DNA from: an uncultured Collinsella sp.
GTDB taxonomy: Bacteria > Actinomycetota > Coriobacteriia > Coriobacteriales > Coriobacteriaceae
Assembly: GCA_900544465.1 (NCBI GenBank)
Contig: UQVT01000032.1
Location: forward strand, 1 to 14,743
Reading direction: 5' to 3'
Length of the DNA stretch: 14,743 nucleotides
Both the position numbers and the translations under genes were made by a program. The notes under the pieces were generated by a model. It did not search any database. It saw only the letters and a program-made list of their open reading frames with translations, and was not told the DNA's origin. Below are positions 1 to 5,641 of this stretch, piece by piece; position 1 is the stretch's first letter, and every line of letters starts with the position of its first letter.

Positions 1-45
1 TGCCCCAAAAGGGCATCTGGGGTTCGAATCCCCAGCTCTCCGCCA
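1..45 (+). tRNA. tRNA-Ser, 3' fragment (5' part lies outside the window)
   Basis: The window opens inside a tRNA gene. Bases 1-16 form a long variable arm (TGCCC, loop, GGGCA). Bases 18-34 are a T arm with a 5-bp stem TGGGG/CCCCA and loop TTCGAAT. Bases 35-41 (GCTCTCC) are the 3' acceptor strand, 42 is discriminator G and 43-45 an encoded CCA. A long variable arm plus discriminator G points to tRNA-Ser; Leu normally has discriminator A. The anticodon is outside the window, so the isoacceptor cannot be named. Confidence 0.88.
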
Positions 46-64
46 GTACGAATTTAAAGAAGGG
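28..64 (+). repeat. Direct repeat copy 1 (tRNA-Ser tail and flank)
   Basis: This 37-nt stretch runs from the T-loop end through acceptor strand and CCA into the left arm of the terminator. It recurs at 218-254 with two mismatches (C49/T239 and A56/G246), an exact 190-nt offset. Similarity continues through the terminator hairpins and into an inverted T-arm copy (101-117 versus 292-308), so the duplicated unit is about 90 bp. tRNA 3' ends are classic integration sites, so this could be an att-like duplication, but no integrase is present. Confidence 0.85.
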
Positions 65-85
65 CTCCGTAAGGGGCCCTTTTTG
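61..85 (+). terminator. Intrinsic terminator of the tRNA-Ser gene
   Basis: AGGGCTCC (61-68), loop GTAA and GGGGCCCT (73-80) form an 8-bp stem with one G-U pair, followed by a T run (80-84). It sits 15 nt after the CCA end, as expected for a tRNA terminator. Confidence 0.8.
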
Positions 86-89
86 GTAT

Positions 90-231
90 GGAGAACGTTA
101 GCTGGGGATTCGAACCCGAGAGGGCACGGGCGTTAAGCAAACGCGAAAGCGTTTGTAGCCCGTGGGCGAAAAGCCGCCAGGCTTTGAAGCCGGAGGGCAT
201 GCGCAGCATGCCCGGATATCCCCAGCTCTCC
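90..231. other. Palindrome-rich tRNA-derived element, possible structured RNA or cruciform
   Basis: Bases 100-109 pair perfectly with 218-227 (10 bp), and GGAG 90-93 can pair with CTCC 228-231, closing a ~142-nt domain. Inside are several hairpins. CACGGGC (125-131)/GCCCGTG (158-164) encloses CAAACGC (138-144)/GCGTTTG (149-155) with a GAAA loop. GGCT (180-183)/AGCC (188-191) is a small hairpin. GGGCATGC (195-202)/GCATGCCC (206-213) is a perfect 8-bp stem. Bases 101-118 are an inverted T-arm copy. It ends in an acceptor-like GCTCTCCGCCA but is too long and wrongly ordered to be a tRNA. I do not recognise it as a named family. It may be a tRNA-derived repeat or a recombination scar. Confidence 0.55.
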
Positions 232-254
232 GCCAGTATGAATTTGAAGAAGGG
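218..254 (+). repeat. Direct repeat copy 2 (tRNA-Ser tail without tRNA body)
   Basis: This is the second copy of the 37-nt tRNA tail repeat, 190 nt downstream of the first. It has T-stem 3' strand, acceptor 3' strand and CCA but no D arm, anticodon arm or T-loop upstream, so it is not a functional tRNA gene. It is followed by its own terminator-like hairpin. Confidence 0.85.
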
Positions 255-276
255 TCCCATTTGGGGTCCTTTTTTA
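251..276 (+). terminator. Second terminator copy after the duplicated tRNA tail
   Basis: AGGGTCCC (251-258), loop ATTT and GGGGTCCT (263-270) form an 8-bp stem including two G-U pairs, followed by a T run (270-275). The sequence differs from the terminator at 61-85, yet pairing is kept, which suggests selection on the structure or a fairly recent duplication. Confidence 0.7.
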
Positions 277-291
277 TTATCAAGAATGGTG

Positions 292-308
292 GCTGGGGAT
301 TCGAACCC
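292..308 (-). repeat. Inverted T-arm copy 2 (copy 1 at 101-117)
   Basis: GCTGGGGATTCGAACCC is the reverse complement of the T-loop region of the window's tRNA-Ser. The same 17 nt occurs at 101-117, 191 nt upstream. Each copy lies about 20-25 nt beyond a terminator, so each tRNA tail and terminator is bracketed by inverted T-arm sequence. No complete tRNA can be built around it on the minus strand. Confidence 0.75.
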
Positions 309-310
309 TC

Positions 311-344
311 AAAAAAAGGAGGCATCCTTTCGGACGCCTCCTTT
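311..344 (-). terminator. Intrinsic terminator of the carboxypeptidase gene
   Basis: AAAGGAGGC (315-323) pairs with GCCTCCTTT (336-344). After one A-C mismatch, TCC/GGA extends the stem around a TTTC loop. Read on the minus strand, the stem is followed by a run of seven U (311-317). It lies about 25 nt beyond the minus-strand stop codon at 369-371. Confidence 0.88.
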
Positions 345-368
345 CAGTGGGCTTATTATTCTTGCGCC

Positions 369-1778
369 CTACATCTCAGGAGCCTTGGCTACGGTCTCGC
401 TCTCTGCCGTGAGCGGGCGGTTGTCGATGCGGCGGCCCAGGCGGTCGAGCTTCACAAGGAGCCACTCGATGGGATTGGGCCCCGAGCCTTCCTCGTCGGC
501 AACCAGGTCCATGACGGCGATCTTGGTGCCGTCCTGCTTGAGCGTAACGCTGCCCACTTTGTCGCCCACATGCACCGTGCCCGAAAGATCGTCGTAGCTA
601 ACCTTTTCGGTCACCTCGCCGGCAAGGGAAAACACGGTCGCTTGCGCTGTGGGATCGGCGAGCGTGGCGTCGATCGTCTTATCCGTCCAGTCGGTTTGAC
701 CAATGCGTGCCATAAGCGGGTTGCCGTTGGCGGTCTTTTCCTGCGTGTTGGCGATTGCGACCGTCACCTTGTGACCGTAGTACCAATTGGCAAGGGTTGC
801 GGTATCGGTAAAGCGCTGGTCGGTGGTGGTGGAGTTCAAAACGACGGTGTAGATCTCGTCGCCATCGCGGTTGTAGGCACCCGTAAAGCAATAGCCTGCA
901 TCGTCGGTGGTGCCGGTCTTGCCACCGATGTTGCCATCTTGGCCCAGCAAATAGTTATGCGTGTCCATGGAATGCGAATGGTCGGTGCCGTCGGCGCCCG
1001 TGACCTCGATCCAGGAATCCTCGCTCGCTACGACCTCGCGGATCGTGTTGTTTTTCATGGCCTCCTGCATCATCAGCGCTACGTCGTGTGCGGTTGAGTG
1101 CATATCGCCAGCCCACTCATCAAAGTCCAGACCATGCGGGTTTTCAAAAAGCGTGCCGGTGCAGCCGAGCTTCTTAGCGCGCTCGTTCATGGCCTTCACA
1201 AATGTGGCCTCGGCGTCTTTGGTCTTAGGGTCGATTTTCTTGCCCACATATTCGGCGAGCACGATGGCGGCGTCGTTGCCCGAGGGAATCATCAGGCCGC
1301 GCAGTGCCTGCTCCACGGTAAGCTCGTCGCCTTCGAGCAAGCCGGCGGTCGAATTACCCACGGTGGCTGCGGCGTTGCTCACCGTGACCTTCTCGTCCAT
1401 CTTGCAATTCTCGACGGTTAGGATTGCGGTCATGACCTTGGTGATCGAGGCGATTTTGACCTGCCCATCGGCGCCGCGCCCATAGTAGACGGTGCCGTCT
1501 TTGCCCATGACGAGGGCATTGGTCGCATCGATATCGGGCAGGTTTTCGGCCGAGATGCCGCGCGCATCGGCGGTTTTGCCGCAAACATTGTCGGTCGTGA
1601 GCACTTGGGCGCCAGCGACGGTGGGTACGCCAGCGGCAAGGGCGATAGCGCAGACAAAGCCGGCGGCAAGCTGGGCTGAGCGCTTTGCAAAAGAGGTGAG
1701 GGTCTTCACAGGTTTCGCTTTCGACGGGATGGTCTCTTCTGGAACTAGAGTATATCGTTTGCCGTCGTCGGCGATCAT
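369..1778 (-). CDS. dacA: D-alanyl-D-alanine carboxypeptidase (PBP5/DacA type, peptidase S11)
   Basis: This secreted penicillin-binding D,D-carboxypeptidase removes the terminal D-Ala from peptidoglycan pentapeptides. With the ATG at 1778 it is 469 aa. The catalytic triad motifs are visible: SITK (Ser111, Lys114), SGN (166-168) and KTGTT (Lys287). A signal peptide is clear, with a positive stretch around residues 31-36, a hydrophobic core and VAGA-Q as probable cleavage site. The C-terminal ~120 residues look like the beta-rich PBP5_C domain, and the sequence NPIEWLLVKLDRLGRR could be an amphipathic membrane anchor. The reading frame opens at a TTG at 1820, but neither start has a Shine-Dalgarno site. 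A GTG at 1709 just before the signal peptide is also possible, with a TATACT hexamer upstream (minus strand, 1753-1748). The gene is divergent from a VanRS-like system, which suggests co-regulation of cell-wall trimming (inference). Confidence 0.93.
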   Translation of the reverse strand: MIADDGKRYTLVPEETIPSKAKPVKTLTSFAKRSAQLAAGFVCAIALAAGVPTVAGAQVLTTDNVCGKTADARGISAENLPDIDATNALVMGKDGTVYYGRGADGQVKIASITKVMTAILTVENCKMDEKVTVSNAAATVGNSTAGLLEGDELTVEQALRGLMIPSGNDAAIVLAEYVGKKIDPKTKDAEATFVKAMNERAKKLGCTGTLFENPHGLDFDEWAGDMHSTAHDVALMMQEAMKNNTIREVVASEDSWIEVTGADGTDHSHSMDTHNYLLGQDGNIGGKTGTTDDAGYCFTGAYNRDGDEIYTVVLNSTTTDQRFTDTATLANWYYGHKVTVAIANTQEKTANGNPLMARIGQTDWTDKTIDATLADPTAQATVFSLAGEVTEKVSYDDLSGTVHVGDKVGSVTLKQDGTKIAVMDLVADEEGSGPNPIEWLLVKLDRLGRRIDNRPLTAESETVAKAPEM

Positions 1779-1820
1779 CGCGTGCGTGCGTGGTCCACAT
1801 CCGCGCTCGAATGGGCACAA

Positions 1821-1847
1821 GGGTGCTTAAGGCCGACTTAATCACCC
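1821..1847. promoter_or_regulatory. Dyad in the divergent intergenic region, candidate operator
   Basis: GGGTGCTTAAG (1821-1831) and CTTAATCACCC (1837-1847) are inverted repeats matching at 10 of 11 positions across a 5-nt spacer. The dyad lies between the carboxypeptidase and the VanR-like gene. It directly abuts the TTG at 1820, which argues against that codon as the real start. There is no T run on either side, so it is not a terminator. A regulator binding site is the simplest reading, but the binder is unknown. Confidence 0.45.
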
Positions 1848-1880
1848 ACGCTTGTTGTGTGTGGCGTGCGTCGCCTCGGG

Positions 1881-1900
1881 CATAATGGAGCGCGAGAGGA
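1881..1900 (+). promoter_or_regulatory. Probable -10 and ribosome binding site of the VanR-like gene
   Basis: CATAAT (1881-1886) is a good -10 hexamer, but no convincing -35 lies at the usual distance; TTGTGT with a 20-nt spacer is the nearest. AGAGGA (1895-1900) is a strong ribosome binding site 6 nt before the ATG at 1907. A weak -35 would fit an activator-dependent promoter (inference). Confidence 0.45.
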
Positions 1901-1906
1901 GCACGC

Positions 1907-2602
1907 ATGAACGAGCGCATTTTGGTAGTTGATGACGAAAAGGCCATCGCCGACTTGGTTGGTATCTACCTAACCAAAGAGGGCTTTGATGTCCAGATTG
2001 CCTATAGCGGGGCCGATGCTGCCAAGGCAATCTTGGAGCAGGAATTCGATCTGGCGCTGCTGGATGTCATGCTGCCCGATATCGATGGCTTTGAGCTGCT
2101 GCGTACGATCCGTTCCAGCCATACCTATCCCGTGATCATGCTGACGGCGCGCGATGCCCAGCAAGACAAGATCGAGGGCCTTTCGCTTGGCGCGGACGAT
2201 TACGTGGTTAAGCCGTTCCGTCCGCTGGAGCTCATCGCGCGCGTGCACGCTCAGCTTCGCCGCTATACCAGCTACGGTAGCCGTGCGCAGGCGGCCGAGT
2301 CGCCGACCATTCAGCTCGACGGCTTGGAGATCAACCGCGACGCTCGTTCCGTGACGGTGGACGGTGCGCCGGTACGCCTCACACCCACCGAGTATTCAAT
2401 CTTGCTGTATCTGGTCGAGCATCGCGGCAGCGTGGTGGCCGTGGAGGACCTGTTCCGCGCGGTGTGGAACGAGGACTTTATGCCCGGCTCCAACAATACG
2501 GTGATGGTGCATATTCGCCACCTGCGCGAAAAGATCGGCGACGACGCACAAAAGCCACGCTTTATCAAAAACGTCTGGGGCGTCGGCTACATAATCGAAT
2601 AA
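1907..2602 (+). CDS. OmpR-family response regulator, VanR-like
   Basis: This 231-aa DNA-binding regulator is the partner of the histidine kinase just downstream. The receiver domain (about 1-118) has the acidic pair Asp9-Asp10 in the ILVVDDE strand, phospho-acceptor Asp53 (LLDVMLP), Thr80 and conserved Lys102. The run GADDYVVKPFRPLELIARV and the following QLRRY closely resemble VanR of glycopeptide-resistance clusters, as I recall that sequence. The C-terminal half (about 132-231) is a winged helix, ending with the typical HIRHLREKIG recognition helix and WGVGYIIE wing. No vanH, ligase or vanX gene is nearby, so a general cell-wall sensing role is more likely than vancomycin resistance. Divergence from the D,D-carboxypeptidase supports this (inference). 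Confidence 0.93.
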   Translation: MNERILVVDDEKAIADLVGIYLTKEGFDVQIAYSGADAAKAILEQEFDLALLDVMLPDIDGFELLRTIRSSHTYPVIMLTARDAQQDKIEGLSLGADDYVVKPFRPLELIARVHAQLRRYTSYGSRAQAAESPTIQLDGLEINRDARSVTVDGAPVRLTPTEYSILLYLVEHRGSVVAVEDLFRAVWNEDFMPGSNNTVMVHIRHLREKIGDDAQKPRFIKNVWGVGYIIE

Positions 2603-2627
2603 CGCCTTTGATGGTGGGGAAGTGGAT

Positions 2628-3866
2628 ATGACAAAAGACGATAGGCAAGCGTTCGATGTGCCCGATCGACTCTTTGAATACGTGAGGTCGGTCGTCGACA
2701 ATCGCGCGCTTGCAACGGTGTTGCTCTTTTTGCTGAGCCTGCTGCTGATTGGCATCGATAACATCGCTGGAATCTTGACGGTGCTGCTTGTCGGCTTTTT
2801 GCTGATCGATCGATTTGAGATCGTGCGCCGCTGCATGGTGATTGGCGGCGCCGCGTGGGCCATGACGTTGGCGATTGGCGCCATGGCGCTCGGCGGCATC
2901 GAAGGGCCGGTGTTGTTCGATGCCGGCTTTGTATTCAACATGCTTGGCTTTGTGCTGGCGCTTGCCGTGTGTGTGCTGTTCTTGTGCGGTCGCGCCCTGT
3001 ACTACCAGGGCTACGAGCAGGGCGAGCAGCATGCCGATTGTGTGCTGGCCGCTCGTATTCAAGATCGCCTGATCGATCACCCCGACACCTGGGACAACAT
3101 CGACGGCGACTTCTTGGAGGTCGAGGGCGCCCTTAACCGCGTGCGTGACCGTGAGCGCAAGGTGCAGCAAGCTCTGCGTGACGAGTCGCATCGCAAGGAC
3201 GATCTGGTCACGTACTTGGCGCATGACCTACGCACTCCGCTTGCCAGCGTGGTGGGCTATCTTTCGCTGCTGCAAGAGGCTCCTGAGCTGCCGGTTGAGC
3301 AACGTGCGCGCTTTACGGGCGTGGCTCTCGACAAGGCGCACCGGCTCGATGCGCTCATCGAGGAGTTCTTCGACATCACGCGCTTTGACTTCCACGATAT
3401 CGTGCTCACGCGCGGCTATGTTGATCTGGGGTTGCTGCTGGCTCAGGTGGCTGACGAGTTCTATCCCATCCTCAACGAGCAGCATAAGGAAGCCCAAGTT
3501 GATATTCGCGAGGACCTAACGGTGCTCGTGGATGGCGACAAGATGGCCCGCGTGTTTAACAACATCATGAGAAACGCCGTCGCCTATAGCTATGAGGGCT
3601 CGTCTATCACGATTGAGGCCGGGCGCCAAGACGATGGCGGCGTGCGCGTGCGCTTTATCAATCAGGGCGATCCTATTCCTGCGGCTAAGCTCAAGGTGAT
3701 CTTTGAGAAGTTCTATCGCCTGGATGCGGCGCGTGCGACCAATCGCGGTGGTGCCGGTCTGGGCCTTGCTATTGCCAAGGAGATCATCGCGGCACACGGC
3801 GGTACCGTTGCATGTGAATCGACGCCCGAACACACGATATTCACCATCGAGCTGCCCGCCGCATAG
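2628..3866 (+). CDS. Membrane sensor histidine kinase, VanS-like
   Basis: This 412-aa kinase is the cognate partner of the VanR-like regulator, 25 nt downstream of it. ATG 2628 is preferred over the in-frame GTG at 2622 because the GGTGGGGA ribosome binding site (2613-2620) is 7 nt from the ATG but only 1 nt from the GTG. The N-terminal ~125 residues contain about four hydrophobic segments with short loops and no sizeable extracellular domain. The HisKA H-box is LAHDLRTPL with His199. The HATPase_c domain shows an N-box (FNNIMRNAVAYSYEGS), a degenerate G1 (INQGDPIP), FEKFYRLD and a G2 box (RGGAGLGLAIAKEI). The VanS family shows the same N-x-G G1 variant. With no large sensor domain, it probably senses a membrane-embedded or lipid-linked signal (inference). 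Confidence 0.92.
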   Translation: MTKDDRQAFDVPDRLFEYVRSVVDNRALATVLLFLLSLLLIGIDNIAGILTVLLVGFLLIDRFEIVRRCMVIGGAAWAMTLAIGAMALGGIEGPVLFDAGFVFNMLGFVLALAVCVLFLCGRALYYQGYEQGEQHADCVLAARIQDRLIDHPDTWDNIDGDFLEVEGALNRVRDRERKVQQALRDESHRKDDLVTYLAHDLRTPLASVVGYLSLLQEAPELPVEQRARFTGVALDKAHRLDALIEEFFDITRFDFHDIVLTRGYVDLGLLLAQVADEFYPILNEQHKEAQVDIREDLTVLVDGDKMARVFNNIMRNAVAYSYEGSSITIEAGRQDDGGVRVRFINQGDPIPAAKLKVIFEKFYRLDAARATNRGGAGLGLAIAKEIIAAHGGTVACESTPEHTIFTIELPAA

Positions 3867-3887
3867 CCAGCGTTCCCTTACAAACAC

Positions 3888-3914
3888 TTGACAATGCGCT
3901 CACGTGCATATGAG
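3888..3914 (+). promoter_or_regulatory. Possible pstB promoter
   Basis: A perfect TTGACA (3888-3893) is followed after 15 nt by TATGAG (3909-3914). The spacing is short and the -10 weak, so either an activator helps or the true -10 is the later TACTAT (3925-3930). I see no clear Pho-box direct repeats. The pstB ribosome binding site GGAGG (3957-3961) lies downstream. Confidence 0.35.
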
Positions 3915-3969
3915 CCGCGATTCCTACTATCGATACTGCTGAATTGAGATCGATATGGAGGTATGCGGT

Positions 3970-4845
3970 ATGACGGCTGCTGCGGCTGCGGAGCCCACGG
4001 AGCTTGAAGAACTCATGGAAGCGCAGGCCGAGGCCGCGCACGAGCGCGAGGTCGGGGATGCGACTCGCCCCACGGCAGAGGATCTTGCCGCCTCGCCGAC
4101 GCGCATCGACGTCGAGGGCCTCGACCTGTTCTATGGCGACCATCATGCGCTCAAGGACGTGAATATCAAGATCCGCGACAAGCAGATCACCTCGTTCATC
4201 GGGCCTTCGGGCTGCGGAAAGTCCACGTTGCTGCGCTGTTTTAACCGCATGAACGACGGCATCAAGGATTGCCGCATCGAGGGCAAGATTGCGCTCGATG
4301 ATCAAGATATCCTGGGCGACTATGACATCTGCCGCCTTCGCCAGCGCGTGGGCATGGTGTTCCAGCGCCCCAACCCGTTTCCCATGAGCATCTACGACAA
4401 CGTCGCGTATGGTCCGCGCGGTATGGGTGTGCGCGATCGCGCTGCGCTGGATGAGCTGGTCGAGGACTCCCTTCGTCGCGCTGCGCTATGGGATGAGGTC
4501 AAGGACAAGCTCAAAGAGTCGGGTCTGGGTCTTTCGGGCGGCCAGCAGCAGCGTCTGTGCATCGCCCGCGCACTTGCCGTGCAGCCCGACATTCTGCTGA
4601 TGGACGAGCCGACCTCGGCACTCGACCCTGTGTCGACGCTGGTGGTGGAGCAGCTGGCCTGCGAGCTCAAAGAGACCTGCACGCTCGTGGTCGTTACGCA
4701 CAATATGCAGCAGGCGGCGCGTATCTCCGATTCGGTCGCATTCTTTTTGCTGGGTGAGCTGGTGGAGCACGCGCCCACCGCGCAACTCTTCAAGAATCCG
4801 ACCGATCCGCGCACGGCGGATTATTTGACGGGGCGTTTTGGCTGA
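3970..4845 (+). CDS. pstB: Phosphate ABC transporter ATP-binding protein PstB
   Basis: This cytoplasmic ATPase energises high-affinity phosphate uptake with the PstA/PstC membrane pair. It is 291 aa with the ATG at 3970, chosen because GGAGG (3957-3961) is 8 nt upstream; the in-frame ATG at 3955 would overlap that site. Motifs: Walker A GPSGCGKST (78-86), Q-loop VFQRPNPFPMS (Gln132), signature LSGGQQQR (189-196), Walker B ILLMDEP (208-214) and H-loop His244. The NPFPMSIYDNVAYGPR stretch is typical of PstB among ABC ATPases. The first ~45 residues are an Ala/Glu-rich extension absent from most PstB proteins. No pstS, pstC, pstA or phoU is adjacent, so it must work with permeases encoded elsewhere. 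It sits directly upstream of a PhoP/PhoR-type system, in keeping with phosphate regulation. Confidence 0.93.
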   Translation: MTAAAAAEPTELEELMEAQAEAAHEREVGDATRPTAEDLAASPTRIDVEGLDLFYGDHHALKDVNIKIRDKQITSFIGPSGCGKSTLLRCFNRMNDGIKDCRIEGKIALDDQDILGDYDICRLRQRVGMVFQRPNPFPMSIYDNVAYGPRGMGVRDRAALDELVEDSLRRAALWDEVKDKLKESGLGLSGGQQQRLCIARALAVQPDILLMDEPTSALDPVSTLVVEQLACELKETCTLVVVTHNMQQAARISDSVAFFLLGELVEHAPTAQLFKNPTDPRTADYLTGRFG

Positions 4846-4909
4846 TACCATCTAGTAAAGGTACCTTTAGGGTTAAGATGCGGTCATGCCGGCCGCAAAG
4901 GGGTTCAAC

Positions 4910-5638
4910 ATGATCTATTACGTCGAGGACGATGACAACATCAGGGATTTGACGGTCTATGCGCTGCGCAAGCAGGGGATTGAGGCCGAAGGCTTTTCGT
5001 GCGACGGTGAGTTTAAGGCTGCCGTGGCGCGACGGGTACCCGATGCCGTCCTGCTCGACATCATGCTGCCCGATACCGATGGCTTGGCGATTATGCGTCG
5101 ACTGCGTGCCGATCGCCTGACGGCGACGGTGCCCATCATGATGCTTACCGCCAAGGACACCGAGCTCGACAAGGTGATGGCGCTCGATGGCGGTGCTGAC
5201 GATTACCTGACTAAGCCGTTTTCGCTCATGGAGCTTGCGAGTCGCTGCCGCGCACTGCTGCGTCGCGGCGGCATGGTCAAGCAGGCGAGCGATGTGCTCA
5301 GCGTGGGCGACATCGTGCTCTCGCCCAGCCATCGCGAGGTGACCGTTGCCGGCGAGCCGCTTAAGCTCACCCTGCGCGAGTTCGACCTGCTCGAGTACCT
5401 CATGCGCAAGCCCGGCGTGGTCTTTACCCGCGAGTCGTTGCTGCAGAGCGTGTGGGGCTGGGACTTCGACGGCGGTTCGCGCACCGTCGACGTGCACGTG
5501 CAGACGCTTCGTCAAAAACTGGGCGAGCATGCCAGCGCCATCGAGACCGTGCGCGGCGTGGGCTACCGCTTGGCCGAGCCTTCTGCCGGTGATGGTGCCG
5601 AAGGTGACGACACCGCGGCCACTGCATCGGAGGAGTAA
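4910..5638 (+). CDS. phoP: OmpR-family response regulator, PhoP/RegX3 type
   Basis: This 242-aa winged-helix response regulator probably controls phosphate-starvation genes. The reading frame opens at ATG 4886, but ATG 4910 (MIYYVEDDDN) is chosen: it places the first beta strand correctly and has AAAGGGG (4897-4903) 6 nt upstream. The receiver domain shows Glu6-Asp7-Asp8, phospho-acceptor Asp50 (LLDIMLP), Thr80 and Lys102 (TKPF). The output domain ends with RTVDVHVQTLRQKLG and VRGVGYRL. A ~20-residue acidic, Ala-rich tail follows. The gene is 64 nt after pstB and 3 nt before the kinase gene, forming a clear phoPR operon. The phosphate assignment rests on pstB next door and on the PhoR-like kinase. 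Sequence alone cannot exclude another envelope signal. Confidence 0.88.
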   Translation: MIYYVEDDDNIRDLTVYALRKQGIEAEGFSCDGEFKAAVARRVPDAVLLDIMLPDTDGLAIMRRLRADRLTATVPIMMLTAKDTELDKVMALDGGADDYLTKPFSLMELASRCRALLRRGGMVKQASDVLSVGDIVLSPSHREVTVAGEPLKLTLREFDLLEYLMRKPGVVFTRESLLQSVWGWDFDGGSRTVDVHVQTLRQKLGEHASAIETVRGVGYRLAEPSAGDGAEGDDTAATASEE

Positions 5639-5641
5639 CCC

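Noticed and set aside
90..234. Second tRNA gene, including selC-type tRNA-Sec
   Set aside because: There are acceptor-like ends and a CCA, but the length is about 145 nt, the T-arm is in inverted orientation at the wrong end, and no D arm or anticodon arm can be folded.
285..310. tRNA 3' end on the minus strand
   Set aside because: The T-loop sequence is present in reverse complement, but the T stem has two mismatches, and the bases where the tRNA body should be are the terminator of the carboxypeptidase gene.
162..1097. 311-aa plus-strand open frame overlapping the carboxypeptidase
   Set aside because: It starts inside the structured repeat element and runs antisense through the SxxK enzyme gene, with no family motifs.
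1779..1820. TTG 1820 as the carboxypeptidase start
   Set aside because: It has no ribosome binding site and directly abuts a dyad. It would add 14 non-conserved residues to an already long N-terminal region before the signal peptide. It cannot be fully excluded.
1907..3866. Glycopeptide-resistance (van) operon
   Set aside because: Only regulator and kinase homologues are present. No dehydrogenase, D-Ala-D-Lac/Ser ligase or VanX dipeptidase is encoded nearby, so resistance should not be inferred.
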